Positions 13,401 through 25,085 of a stretch of 64,000 nt of DNA are shown one piece after another. The translations under genes and the position numbers were made by a program. Every line of letters starts with the position of its first letter. Within the stretch, counting starts at the first letter, position 1. The notes under the pieces were generated by a model. That model saw nothing but the letters and a program-made list of their open reading frames with translations, was not told where the DNA came from and did not search any database. The stretch is from assembly GCA_037951165.1 (NCBI GenBank), contig JBBDHG010000162.1, positions 72,501 through 136,500 on the forward strand, read 5' to 3'. The stretch comes from Lophius americanus. Lineage: Eukaryota; Chordata; Actinopteri; Lophiiformes; Lophiidae.

Positions 13401-14817
13401 TGCTGTCAGAAACCAGGATAAGATTAGGATAGGATGATCCGCTTACAGGTTTGTATGTAAATTATTCTTATTGACAATAAGAACAATATTGAATATTAGC
13501 AGTATTTTCCTTTAAAAACCCTTTAATGTCCCGCTCAAATGTTTAGTTCAGCACTATTTAAGCGACTATTTCAGATTCATAAATGTGTGACTGAACCTCT
13601 TTATAATACGACTCTGTGTTAGCATATATATGCTAAAGAGTAAGGGGCCAAGGATGGAGCCTTGGGGGACGCCACAGGACAAAGACTTATTTTGGAATAT
13701 TAAAGCATGTGAGGACTTACTAAATCATATTATGTCACACGATACAACCAACAAAAGTCACATAAGGATCAAACAGTTTTCTAAAAACATTCTTTACCAA
13801 AAAGGCGGAGCTAATATCTATAAAATGACTTTTTCCACGAAAATACAAAATGACATCATGAAATATGTTAAAAGTCTGATTTTAATTTTTTACTGTTAGA
13901 AAGACGCCTGACTAAAAGATTTGTGGTGAATAATGTTAAATTCAGAGTGTCTAAGATATTAAATGTATAAATTCCCCAAAGAAACAAAATATGCAAAGAA
14001 ATAATTTTCAGATGCCATTTTTATTTTTTTTGCTTGTTGAGGACTTCAAAGGGTTTTAATGTTATCGCCATATTTCCTGCCTGCATATTGACTAAAAGGT
14101 ATTTTACATCCATATGTAACATTTAATTGTAAAATTTCAAACATATGTAAAACTTTTATCAGATAATCTAAAACGCTAAAGAATACAACTTTCTGTTTTT
14201 TACGTTTTAGGCATTAATCCTTTAATATAAGGTTTGGTGCTCTGGTGCATGTTGGAGGTTAAGGAATAACTTCTTTTAAGATCCATTTATGTGTTTGAGA
14301 ACAAGTTTGTCTATTTGTTTGACTTTTAGGAGGATTAAAGAAAATCAGCTCGATGGACTTTCATGAAATGTTGTCCCACGCTTACATTTATGACAGGGGA
14401 GAAGTCATTTACATGAAAACAACAAGCTTCCCTTCATTTAATCTCATTAAAAGCTTTGAATTTAGCGCCTGTGTTTGATTTACGTTCTGGAGAACAAAGA
14501 GAATAGTCGTATAAATTATAGATAATGCTGTTTGATGTACAATTCAGCTTTCCTCATCTAACTTTGCGACTACCGTCCTCGCAATAATCCTACGAACCAG
14601 CAGGAATGGTTTAATCCCACGTACACAGAGTTCTGTGTCTTCCTGTAGGAAAACCTGGATCGGCACCACGGGCAGAACTTCAAACGCCAGTGAGTAAAAC
14701 TAAAATAAAGACATTTAATCAGGCGTTCCATCAAACAATTTGAATCCCAACTGAGGTTAGTGGCCCCCAGATTCTTCTGCATCTTATCAGGCCTTTTCAG
14801 GCAGCAGGGAATACAAA

Positions 14818-14840
14818 GGGGGGGGGGGGGGGGGGGGGGG
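14818..14840. repeat. homopolymer G run (23 G)
   Basis: Twenty-three consecutive G on the plus strand. It is a G-quadruplex candidate and a likely site of sequencing length error. Confidence 0.95.
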
Positions 14841-17800
14841 CGAGCCCCTGGAACGCTGGGAAAAGTGACTCTCCTGGCTCTCTCATCTCTCATCTCTCAT
14901 GCATGAAGAGGAATTTAATTCTCCTGAGTAATACCTGAGTCTTTTCTATATTTGACCCAGACCCTTTTTCCGTCCAAACACATTTCTGGACGCCCTGAAA
15001 ACGTTTTTTGAAGCCGTTTAGGGATCGGGTCAAAAGAAGGTTTCCCCCGATTTCATTCTCAGGTTCTGATTTTTCCCATTACTCCCAGTGAGCCGTCAAC
15101 CGGACCTCAGGCGGCTGGAAATCTGATTTCAAACGCCTCCGTGTGACGTGGAATCTAATTTACAATCAGCCCCGTCATGTGATTCATCCTCCTCATCATC
15201 AAACAGTGAGCAGGGCGGCGTAGCGGCCCGGTGTGGTTGATGTTCCAGCCCCATCCTCTGGATCTCACGCACAATTACATTGGGATTGACTTGGATGGAT
15301 GGCTGACGCTGCCGATAAGCAGTGTTCACTCACTTCCCTTTGTCTAAACAGTCGTTCCCTCCCGGCAGAGTGGGTTTAATAGACCCTCGGCGTAGGGAGC
15401 GCACATAAATCCTGCCCAGGGTTGTTTAAAGTGATCAGTGGTGACAACAGAAAGGAGCAGCCACTCCAGTAAATGGAGAGAGCTGCTCAGACATGTGTGG
15501 AGCAGAGCGAAGGATCCGCGTCAGGCTTCTTTCTGCGAGGGCTTTTTGGCAGGTGTCCATATTTTCAGCCCGTTTTAGTGGATTCAGACGGATCCTGGAG
15601 GAGACGCGGACCCCTTAAGTGAAGAAAGAAGAATAAATAAGCCCAGTGTTAATTTCCTGTTGCCATTTCTCACATTCAGCAAACAAGCTGCGGCGTCTTG
15701 CATCATTTATCAGGAAACGGCGGCATACAAAAAGGCGCATTATTCCCCGCTGTGAAAGCTCGTGGAGAGGAGTGAATAAAAGGAGCTCACACACCGACCA
15801 GCTACAGATTATACATGTTCTGTATTCCCCTCAGACTGATCCGCCCCACATTATGGAAAATAAATCGACGTTTGTGCACAAATAGGTGTCGGGGAATGAA
15901 AAATACGTCTCCTCTGCATAAAGAAACAGGCTATTACTCACATGCTGGTGATTACTATGACACGATGCTGCTAAAAACAGAGGCTGTAAAATCTACAGTA
16001 ACCACAATCACAACAACACAAACCTCTTTGTGTTTGTTGTCACACAGACCTGGACAACAAACACATCCCTGAGTGACATCTCCTCCCTGAGTGACAGCTC
16101 CTCCAGGAGTAACATCTCCTCCCTGAGTGACAGCTCCTCCAGGAGGTGGAGGAGATGATCGACCGTCAGAAGCAGCTGAAAGAACCAGAATCCTGATAAA
16201 TGAAGTATGTCTGTAATTCAAAACTGCAAAATCAGTTGAGCCCCTGATCCGCCTCCAGCTTAGAATCAGAATCCCATCGGAATGGCAAAACGGAACCGGG
16301 TTTGAGGGGCTGGAAGAAGTACGACCACTTCCTGTATGTGTATGCACGAAGTTATTCCTTTACTTTATCTATTTCATTAGGATTATTATTCATGTCTATT
16401 TGGTTTTACATTATTTAGTTTGATTAACGTACCTTATTGTTAATCATCGGGTGTTTTGGGCCGAGGGGCGGGGGGGCTGAGGTGGGTTCTAGATTCATTA
16501 AATGTAATGTTTGTGATAAATAGCAGTTAAATATATATATTTTTTTAAATGCACAGCTGCAGTCGTTTATAAAACTTATTCTGGAATGATCTTTGAAGAA
16601 GCTGGAATCAGCTTTATAGGCCGCCTCCAAAATACAGATCCATTCTACATAGAAGCTAAATACGGTTCTCCACAGATCAGGGAGTACATTGCGTTTAAAA
16701 ACAGACGCATATTGTGGACTTTCATAAAGGGCCCGTCTCACACAGAACACAGAACCCACTGATCAGGAGAGGTTCATGGAACCGAGTGCACCGCCATCTT
16801 CCTCGCTACGAAACAGAATCTGTGGGATTCTCCAAATACAAAACCCTGAAGTACGAAGTACGAACTTCTCCCGATGTAAGTGTGAAGTTTGATGAAGCTA
16901 AGGTTCAGGAGATAAGCTCCAGATAAATATGATTATGGACAGACAGAGAGACGGACATCATGACGACTATATGTCCGTCATTTTTATTGGACAAAGAAGG
17001 AAGAGGTTGAATACTTATCACGTACATTTAGTTTGAAAGAGTTTTTTATATATTCCATGCTATCTTACATCAGTAAACCCATCTATGGTGTATTTATGGA
17101 GCCATCCTACATAAATACATTAATAGAGATTTTTTGATGAGATATAAGGTCTTAAAATTAAATTATTATAATATCTCTTTGACAAAATAATTTTTTTCTT
17201 ACTTATTTATTTACAACATTTGTAATTATTATCATTATGTATTTATTTTCTTTGTTCTTAATTCACCTTTTTTTTTTCCTGCATGGTGTTTTTTTAGTTT
17301 AACTTTTCCCTGTTTTGTATCTTAAACAGTTTGGACCTTTGTTAAAATAAAATAAAAAAAGCAGACAATAAGACCCTTTTTTAATTATTTGGTGAGATAT
17401 AAGGTGTTGTAATTACATTATTGTACTATTTCTTGATGAAAAAACCCCCTCATTTTAGGAGTTATAATTATTCTCTACACCTGTTTTATCCCTTCAATAA
17501 AAACAACTTTCTAGAAAAGGTGATTGTGGGCGTGTCGTCCTTCGTCTCAGGAAAAGAGGCCTCACATCACGCCTAGAAGCAGATCGGACAGAAGACACTG
17601 TGTCCCATTTGTGCCCAGAAAAACCGCCTCTTTATTCATCAAGTATTGAGTTTTTGTGGGAGCAGACAGAACGCACCGGAGGTTTAAGTTACAATCATTC
17701 ATCCGCCCACAGAGAGGACCGGATCCTGACAACCAGTCCTGACACCGGCCGCTCGGCTCTCTGCTCTCTGCTCTCTGCCAGAGAAGACGCCCGCCGTCCC

Positions 17801-19029
17801 TCCGGAGGACATGACAACAGACATGACATCCAACCACACGCAACACACTCGACTGGCTGCTTGTTAAAAGTCTGACTGTGGGTCCACATGCATGGATTTA
17901 TCCATAATCCAGCATGTCTGACAGTCTGTTCGGCCAGCTTGAACTAAATGGGAAAAGCAAAGACGGAATGACCTCAAATCCTAGTTTGCGGGAGCCTCAA
18001 ACAATCAATCACAAATAATGCAGCTGTAACTAAGCCGCCGGGGCCTCGAGACGACGGGACTGACTGCCGGCGGATTCTCTGACCCGATACTGAGAGCTGA
18101 CACCACTGGACCTCGGGAACAAAAAGGAACGGACGGGTAGACTCGTGTGAACGGTACGTAGAGTTCTGTGAAGGATTATTCACATGTGGGATTTTACACT
18201 CAGCTGAATGCAGCGTATGCGTTTGTGTGACTTACTCTAAAGAGCGTCTGCAGGAGCGTTTAAGTTTAACCCGCGGGATGATGTCATTCTGCTCAACAGA
18301 TCATCACCTCCAGCATCACAGAGGAGGAGTCATTAAAAATGGCTCCTGACAATAACCTATGAGATTAGTAGGATTTGTTTTTTACATATCAAAGCTAAAA
18401 CGTGCTTTACTGAAATGTTACAATTAAAATTGACTATTTTCCATGAAATACAAGAATTTTCAAGCCTATTTTTTTTTAAACTGTTTAAATGACAATTAAT
18501 AATTTTGATAATGATAATTTTATGATATTAATACATTTCTTTAATTAAAATATGTAAAGTAATAAGGTTTCCATAATAGTTTTCTCTTTGAGAACATTAA
18601 AAGGTTAAAACTTTTTTCACATTCTTATATTGAATCTTATTATCGCCATAATAACGAAACAAAAACAGATGAATTTTTAGGAGAATCTAACAAATTTATA
18701 GCTGGAGGAAAACTGAAATACAAGACTGACACATGCATTCACGCTCTGGAGATTTGTTTCAGGTTCCCCCCATGTGTCTTCATCATCTTTGAGATGTTTG
18801 TACACCTTCATCGGTGATATGGTGGGAACATGTCCGTCTGTAAAGGTCACACAGCTGACAACGCAGATCAGAACCAAATCCAGACCATGAGTTGAAGGAA
18901 CATCCTCCAGGTGTCAGGATTGAGTCGAGGCAAAGATCCTGGAATTGTACAAAATATGTATTTAACTCATAACTCTGTTACAAAAGTGTAAAAGGACAAA
19001 AGAAGAAAAAATGAGAGGAAGAAGATTCA
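14841..19029. other. gene-free intergenic stretch with candidate conserved blocks
   Basis: Blocks at about 14900-15330, 15440-15900 and 17520-18200 have balanced composition, many CpGs and no tandem structure, and could be conserved noncoding elements. About 16940-17500 is AT-rich, with a phrase GAGATATAAGGT repeated near 17140 and 17393. No exon with a recognisable product was seen. Confidence 0.4.
16060..16150. repeat. short tandem repeat (GAGTGACA-CTCCTCC type)
   Basis: A phrase TGAGTGACA followed by CTCCTCC is repeated about four times with variation (GAGTAACATC, GAGTGACAGC), ending in CCAGGAGGTGGAGG. Confidence 0.8.
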
Positions 19030-19250
19030 AAGTTATTCTCAACATATTTTTTCTCTCTCGAAATTCCGACTTTTTCTCGACATTCCGACTTTTTCTCGAC
19101 ATTTTTACTTTTTCTGGACTTTTCGACTTAATCTCAACATTTCGAATGTTTTCTCGACTTTTTGACCTTATTTTCAAAAGGTCGACTTAATCTCGACATT
19201 TCGACTTTATTGTCAACAACTCACCGTTTTTCTCGACATTTCAGAAATGG
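19030..19250. repeat. degenerate CTCGACATTTCGACTT repeat
   Basis: Imperfect units of about 18-20 bases built on TTTCTCGACATT and CGACTTTTT recur roughly ten times. This low-copy tandem text is familiar from fish intergenic DNA. It gives a spurious basic frame (KSREN...) on the minus strand. Confidence 0.8.
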
Positions 19251-20969
19251 AAAAGAAATCCGTAAAGAAACAACGTTATCTCATTTTTCTTCCTTATGCC
19301 AGGCCATAATACTCATCATGGTGCAGGGATCCATGCAGTGATATTAAAACCATGGCTCCGGGACCAGCTCTAACCGTCTGGAGGTCCAAACGTTGACTGG
19401 AGCGTCTATCATTTTACCGAGCAGCATGTGGTCTTGTTTGGGGGGTCCGGTCGGACCACCACCAAACATGCAGGTTAGATTCGTTCTACGGTTCTACTGT
19501 GAACTCACGTTCATCTCCAGAGAAAGAAGCTCGTAACTAATAAAACACTGATTCATGGACCCGGACTGGACTGAACGACTGTTTCATGGATCATTTTCAA
19601 ATTCATTCCCACATAGATCTTAGTGAGAGGAAGAACTGGAGTGATTTTTTTCAAAAAGTCGTTGTATATTTCTGGCAGTAGGGGGAGATTTATCTTAAAG
19701 AGTTGTCAGGGCCATATTTAATTAACTGTTGAATGGAAAGGAGATCCATCTTTAAGATAACTCTAATCATTCATATCTTACCCTCTAGGGGGCGCTCTTT
19801 ATGAAAAACACTGTTTTTCTGACATAAACTCTTCAACGTTGATCCGATTTCGTCCGATTGAATTGACCATTATTATGTTATTCATCAGATTTTATACTAA
19901 CTGTGTAAAAATAATAACAGTTTGAACATTGCTTGTACAATGCAGGGGATTGTGGGCTTTTCAGGCATATACTCTTGCTGTCAGTTACGACATCATGGGA
20001 CTAGCTCATAATTATACGTGTTTAAACTTCATGACATTCTGGTGAATCTATAATCTATCTATTCTCTGTTCTCTTAGATTCTTCTCCGGGTTCCCTTTTG
20101 TCCGTCGTGTACTTGATTACTTTCCTTCTTCTTCGCTGCTGTGATCCTGTTTCTTCCCCTCTGGATTAATAAAGTCAAATGTGATTTCGATCTCTGCTTC
20201 TACTGAGATCCCGTCTCTCTCTACTTTGACTCTGAGTCCTGAATTAGATTCTGAATAAACATAAGGTGTTTAAAAACAAGGTTTTTCTTCTCTCAGTCCT
20301 TCTAACAAGTGTTTAATGAATGAGTCGAGAAAAGAGACTTAAATGAGCGAGAGAGGGGGGGTGTAAAATAAATGAGCAATTAGCTCGCTAACTGAGACGT
20401 GTTGGCTGAGCTTTAAAGGAAAAGTCCTGAAATAATTCATCCAGTCTTTTCTGGGATGTCAGGGACAACAAACCAACCTACCAACTTTGTGGGCGGGGCT
20501 TCTATTAAGTCGTGTTGTTTGATTTATTGAGGTAATGTTTTCTCTGAACGCAGATCCGCTCCATCAAAAACACTTAGACCGTCACAGTCATCTATGGCCG
20601 ACAGCTGCTAGCCTAGTTTACCTAGCTGCTACTTCCCCACATCTAATCCCCCTTCAAAGAGGATCTGACTTTCATCAGACCCGGCAGCGGTACCATCTGA
20701 ACTTCTTCGATTGCAACAGGGCTACAAAGTCGAGTCACCCGGCGGACCCTCACCCCATCTGTCTGGACACCATGAAAAAACTGACTTCACTTCCTGTCAA
20801 GATAATTTAAAAAATCTTTTGGGATTTCAGTGGATTTCTTTTTTAACCTGATTTAATATTCTGACTTCAGATATTCTGACTCTCTTATCAGATGTTTCTT
20901 TAAGTAGATCGTTCATTCTAACCATTTCTAGCATCAGCAAAGCCATTACAAAGTTCTCCGGATACCACA
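19251..20969. other. intergenic stretch, includes one long dispersed-repeat copy
   Basis: Besides the interspersed copy at 19555-19985, the sequence is single-copy with no recognised exon. A short frame at 20535-20810 has no domain. Confidence 0.5.
19555..19985 (+). repeat. dispersed repeat family A, copy 1 (long)
   Basis: Shares with 38255-38670, in the same order, TGGATCATTTTCAAATT, CCCACATAG, GAGGAAGAACTGGA, TATATTTCTGGCA, TAGGGGGAGATTTAT, TACCCTCTAGGGGG, a CTGATTTCGT-like phrase and GATTGTGGGCTTTTC. No terminal inverted repeat or coding capacity was seen, so the class is unknown. Confidence 0.8.
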
Positions 20970-21079
20970 AGACAAGAGAAGAGAAGAGAAGAGAAGAGAA
21001 GAGAAGAGAAGAGAAGAGAAGAGGAGAGAAGAGAAGAGAAGAGAAGAGAAGAGAAGAGAAGAGAAGAGAGAAGAGGAGA
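20970..21079. repeat. (GAGAA)n array adjoining the LINE 3' end
   Basis: About twenty AGAGA/AGAAG pentanucleotide units, abutting the 3' end of the minus-strand Tx1-like element. On the LINE sense strand it reads CTCTCC(TTCTC)n. It could be the element's tail or the microsatellite target it inserted into. Confidence 0.9.
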
Positions 21080-21689
21080 GGTTTCAAAATTCCTTTATTA
21101 GACAATTTCAATCCTCCACTGGGGTCTGCTGCCCGTTTCTCAACGGGCATCTTGTACAGGGACCGCCAGCTGCCTTTTGGGGAAAAGTCTGGAGCAAAAA
21201 AACTCAGTCCACCTCGACTCTCTTAGCCCGACCAGAGACCGCAGGTTGAGAACTTTTACACAAATGTTATACATGGCTTTTTTCTCTATGTTTGAATTCC
21301 TCCTGGGGAGGGGTTGTGAGAGACAGCAGTTGTCTTTCTCCCTCTTGCCACTCCCCCAGGGCGGGGGTGACGGACAGAGAGGGGAAACTGTACTCACCCC
21401 CCTCACTTCATGGTTCAATCAGAGTTTTGCTCACTCCAAAGGTCCTCAGATGTTGTGGAAGGGCAGCACAAACTTCCGCCACCACTCGGTTTATTAGCCT
21501 GATATTCATAATCATTCACTTTTACAGATTTTTTAAACGTTTCATCCAAAAACTGATTTATTTCTTCCAAAGAATATAGATCAGCGCTCCTGGTAACAAT
21601 TTCCTTTAGTGATGCTGTATCAGAGTCTTCCTCCATCTCATCACCTTCAACAGACATCTGGCTGCTGAACACAGTATCATCACTTACAT

Positions 21690-22745
21690 CTACAGGGGCA
21701 GCTTCCTCAGCCTCCTCGGACTCTGGCTGGACCTCAGCAGGTACCGCCCCAGAACTGCCCGGGTCTCTACAACCGCAGCGGCCCGTGGCCTCTTGGTTCT
21801 GGGCTGGTCCTCTGAGTCCACCTTCTTCACTTCACCTGACATCTTAGCCTTCTTAACCACAGCAGCACATCCCGCTGCCACACCCGCGTCCACCGGACCA
21901 CCGGCCACCTTCGAACGGTCAGGCTCCGCAACGGAGGCAACCGCAGCCACTTGTTCGGCAACGGAAGCAACCGCAGCCACTTGTTCGGCAACGGAAGCAA
22001 CCGCAGCCACTTGTTCGGCAACGGAAGCAACCGCAGCCACTTGTTCGGCAACGGTTTCGACAGCCGCCGCCGATCCGCCACCGGAGACCTTGCCACCCGG
22101 CAGACGGACCTCTGATGAAGCGCGATCCTCACGCGCTGCATCTGCGGAGGGAACCAGCTGTTTATGCGGACACGCAGCGCGTTTGTGTCCGACATCACCA
22201 CATTCTAAACATTTCATCTGTCCAGAGCTGGCATACACCATATACTGTCCATCTCCAAACTTCACTCTGAAGGACACCTCCAGAGTTTTTTCTGGAGCGT
22301 CCAGAAACATGAAGACCTGACGTCTCAGAGACATCACGTGTTTCAGTCTGGGGTCTTTACAACCCAGACTTATGGTCTTAAACCCGCTGGCAAATTTACC
22401 ATATCTGCGGAGCTCGTTCTCCAACAGCTCGTTTGGTATAAACGGGGGAACACCGGATACGGTGATCCGCGTAGAGGGAACTGACAACGGGGATACCTGT
22501 ACAAACAGGTCCCTGAGGTACACGCCCCTTTCTATCAGCCGATAGACCAGCGACTCATTTTCAACAAAAACTACAACTGCTTTGTTCATTTTTGAAGCAT
22601 ATGACAGTTTCTCATGGCCGACCTGTTCACCAGCAGCCAACAGAACATCTTCCACCTCAACATGAGTGTCGGGCGGGACTATCCGAACTCCGTGCCGTAT
22701 AGACGGAGGAACCGTCTCAGAGGACGCCATTCCCCCCACAGACAC
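21690..22745 (-). CDS. LINE ORF1 protein (Tx1-like), 351 aa, frameshifted near its end
   Basis: Nucleic-acid-binding ORF1 protein of the LINE, predicted to coat the element RNA. The first Met is at 22745. Residues about 50-165 resemble the RRM-like region of such ORF1 proteins (RITVSGVPPFIPNELLENEL). A CCHC knuckle follows, with C179, C182, H187 and C192 (CLECGDVGHKRAAC). Residues about 231-275 are four near-identical 10-aa repeats (VASVAEQVAA) encoded by a perfect 30-bp tandem repeat. The frame ends early at RRLRKLPL. The other frame continues as EEAEEAAPVDVSDD, so a single-base indel near 21740 has probably truncated the original product. It is not a host gene. Confidence 0.75.
   Translation of the reverse strand: MSVGGMASSETVPPSIRHGVRIVPPDTHVEVEDVLLAAGEQVGHEKLSYASKMNKAVVVFVENESLVYRLIERGVYLRDLFVQVSPLSVPSTRITVSGVPPFIPNELLENELRRYGKFASGFKTISLGCKDPRLKHVMSLRRQVFMFLDAPEKTLEVSFRVKFGDGQYMVYASSGQMKCLECGDVGHKRAACPHKQLVPSADAAREDRASSEVRLPGGKVSGGGSAAAVETVAEQVAAVASVAEQVAAVASVAEQVAAVASVAEQVAAVASVAEPDRSKVAGGPVDAGVAAGCAAVVKKAKMSGEVKKVDSEDQPRTKRPRAAAVVETRAVLGRYLLRSSQSPRRLRKLPL
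21931..22050. repeat. 30-bp tandem repeat inside LINE ORF1 (4 copies)
   Basis: Four direct copies of a 30-base unit (ACGGAAGCAACCGCAGCCAC plus TTGTTCGGCA); the first differs by one base (ACGGAGGC). The unit is a multiple of three, so it adds 10-aa steps to ORF1 without breaking the frame. Homogeneity implies recent expansion. Confidence 0.95.
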
Positions 22746-23055
22746 GCGTCAGTCCCACTAAACAATTCAAATAAACAATCGGTATGATCTAACAGCTCTT
22801 ACCTGATCATGTAGAAACCATAGAAAATGAAGAAATCCTGAAAACAGAGAATTGAAGACCTTTCAAATTCCGCGCCACTAGTTCCCCACCACCACTACTC
22901 ACGCACACGCCCGCACGAGCTCACCGGAACCGGAAAGGAGAGGAGAGGAGATAAGATACGGTCTGGTGACATTGTCTGAGTGGCAAGAAATACCAAAACT
23001 TCAACTTCATTAAAGATAAAACTTATTTTTCAGCTAAAATGGTTTCCCTCTGGGA

Positions 23056-24200
23056 TTATTTATGTCTTACTCTCTCTCTCTCTCTCTCTTTCTCATCTAT
23101 CTCTTTGTCTGACCATCCATTCTCTCTCTCTCTCTCGCTCTTCTCTCTCGCTCTTGCTCTCTCTTTCTCTTCTCTCTCTCTCTCTCTCTATTTTTCTCTC
23201 TCCTCTCTCACTCTCTCTTTCTCTTTTCTCTCTCTCTCTCTCTCTTTCTCATCTATCTGTCTGTCTGACCATCCATTGTCTCTCTCTCTCTTCTCTCTCG
23301 CTCTTGCTCTCTCTCTCTCTTCTCTCTCTTCTCTCTCTCTTCTCTTTCTCTCTCTTTCTCTCTTTCTCTCTTTTCTCTCTCTCTTCCCCCTCTCTCTCTA
23401 TATATATTTCTCTCTATATATATTTTCTCTCTCTTCTCTCTCTATTTCTCTCTCTCTATTTATCTCTCTCTCTCTATTTCTCTCTCTCTCTATTTCTCTC
23501 TCTATATATTTTCTCTCTCTCTCTTCTCTCTCTAGCTATATATATATTTCTCTCTCTTCTCTCTCTATTTCTCTCTCTCTCTATTTCTCTCTCTATATAT
23601 ATATATATTTCTCTCTCTTCTCTCTCTATATATATATATATTTCTCTCTCTTCTCTCTATTACTCTCTCTCTCTTCTCTCTCTCTCTATTTCTCTCTCTC
23701 TCTCTCTATTTCTCTCTCTTCTCTCTCTTCTCTCTCTCTCTCTATCTCTTCTCTCTCTATTTTTCTCTATCTTCTCTCTATATATATATATATATTTCTC
23801 TCTCTTCTCTCTATTACTCTCTCTCTCTTCTCTCTCTCTCTATTTCTCTCTCTCTCTCTCTATTTCTCTCTCTTCTCTCTCTTCTCTCTCTCTCTCTATC
23901 TCTTCTCTCTCTATTTTTCTCTATCTTCTCTCTATATATATATATATATTTCTCTCTCTTCTCTCTATTACTCTCTCTCTCTTCTCTCTCTCTCTCTATT
24001 TCTCTCTCTTCTCTCTCTTCTCTCTCTCTCTCTCTCTATTTCTCTCTCTTCTCTCTCAATTTCTCTCTATTTCTCTCTCTTCTCTCTCTATTTCTCTCTC
24101 TTCTTTCTCTCTCTCTCTCTCTCTCTTCTCTCTCTATTTCTCTCTCTTATCTCTCTATTTCCATCTCTCTCTCTATTTCTCTCTCTCTCTCTCTCTATTC
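23056..24200. repeat. (CT)n/(TA)n low-complexity array with ~156-bp higher-order repeat
   Basis: CT dinucleotides with TATTTCTC and TATATATA inserts. From about 23620 a block (TA run, TTTCTCTCTCTTCTCTCTAT, TACTCTCT...) recurs at about 23625, 23780 and 23936, giving a ~156-bp higher-order period. Long SLSLSL frames here are artefacts. The pyrimidine strand is a triplex candidate. Confidence 0.95.
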
Positions 24201-24914
24201 ATCTTGGGTTCTTACTTTATTAATACAAAGCATGTTTTGCTTAAGAAGATGACTCTTCTTCTCTTTAAAATAAAAGAATACATGAAGATATACGTAGACC
24301 TGCTTCACCACATCAGCAGGTCTTTTTTTATTGCTCAATACAGAACAGTTTGATTATATTTAAAAGCATTTGTCTTCTCTCTAGCGTGGCTGCGTTCGTT
24401 GTGGAGAATCATGAAAGAAGTCGGCGTTGGCTCTTTATGCATCATTCATTTGGAATCATGACTTATTCATACAGTTTCTGAGCCTGGCACTTACAGAAGA
24501 TCAAGCATTTACCTCCCTGACCTCTGGCTCCTACTGTAAAAGAAAACTACTGCAGCACACTATATCCTCAATTATGTATATTTCAGTCTCTCCACTCATG
24601 GACCTCAGCTGAAGCTTTGTTCTGGTTGCATGAATCCATCTCTACCCAGTGGCGGTCCTGGACTCTCAGGGGGGCCCCAGACAAAGACCTTTATTGATGA
24701 AACGTCATCATTCATTGAGAAACATTAACAGCATGCACACATAAACATCCTGCTTTACAGAAACAACTACAACGTACAAATACTTAAACTTCCTACAGTG
24801 TACTTTGTTCATCACACTGCCTCTTTAACTGTACGTATAACATTCTTCTGAACATCACTGAACTCCTGTCCCAGGATTCACTACATCCCCTCCTCGCCAC
24901 CGCCGCAGATTAGT

Positions 24915-25085
24915 CCCGCTAACGCCGTAACTCAAAAACGACTTCATGGATCATTTCATACCCACACAGATCGTAGAACGAGGAACGACTGGATTGATTT
25001 TATTTGAGGAGTTCCATGGGGGGGATGCTTGTACTACACAGGGGATTGAGGGCTTTTCATGGATGAACCCTTGCTGTTGAGGAGG
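24915..25085 (+). repeat. dispersed repeat family A, copy 2 (internally deleted)
   Basis: Starts TAACGCCGTAACTC, then TTCATGGATCATTTCATACC, CACACAGATCGTAG and ACGACTGGATTGATTTT, then jumps to the 3' phrase GGGGATTGAGGGCTTTTCATGG. Compared with copies 1 and 3 the middle ~270 bases are missing. Confidence 0.75.

Larger units (their letters stand above)
11303..14817. other. gene-free intergenic stretch, mixed composition
   Basis: Contains a (TCCA)n-seeded fragment of a common teleost repeat near 11.86 kb, a (CAT)n run at about 12206-12223, and palindrome-rich TACTGTAATTAC text at 13.2-13.4 kb. A piece near 13630 reading KGPRMEPWGTPQ looks like a phrase from fish retroelement-derived sequence. 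No host exon was recognised. Confidence 0.5.
21080..22945 (-). mobile_element. Tx1-like non-LTR retrotransposon, internally deleted
   Basis: Read from right to left: a GC-rich 5' leader (about 22945-22746), ORF1 with a CCHC knuckle, then ORF1 tail text in a shifted frame (EEAEEAAPVDVSDD, about 21730-21640), and after a jump a short ORF2 carboxy-terminal phrase, WRSLYKMPVEKRAAD (about 21160-21115). Almost all of ORF2, including the reverse transcriptase, is absent, so the copy is non-autonomous. ORF1 style and the terminal phrase are those of the Tx1/L1-related LINEs common in fish. Both borders lie in GA-rich microsatellite text. The clade assignment is from memory of the family. Confidence 0.7.

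Noticed and set aside
13630..13899. 89-aa frame beginning MLKSKGPRMEPWGTPQDKD
   Set aside because: The phrase looks like retroelement-derived text common in fish, but the rest is AT-rich and unrecognised; too little to call an element.
15129..15329. 66-aa minus-strand frame with acidic DDEEDE segment as an exon
   Set aside because: No domain match, no convincing splice borders; may simply be part of a conserved noncoding block.
21793..22320. 175-aa plus-strand frame (TEATAATCSA repeats)
   Set aside because: Antisense shadow of LINE ORF1 and its 30-bp repeat.
24647..24690. hAT transposon terminus (CCAGTGGCGGTCCTGG)
   Set aside because: Resembles a common hAT-type end, but no opposite terminus or 8-bp duplication could be located.
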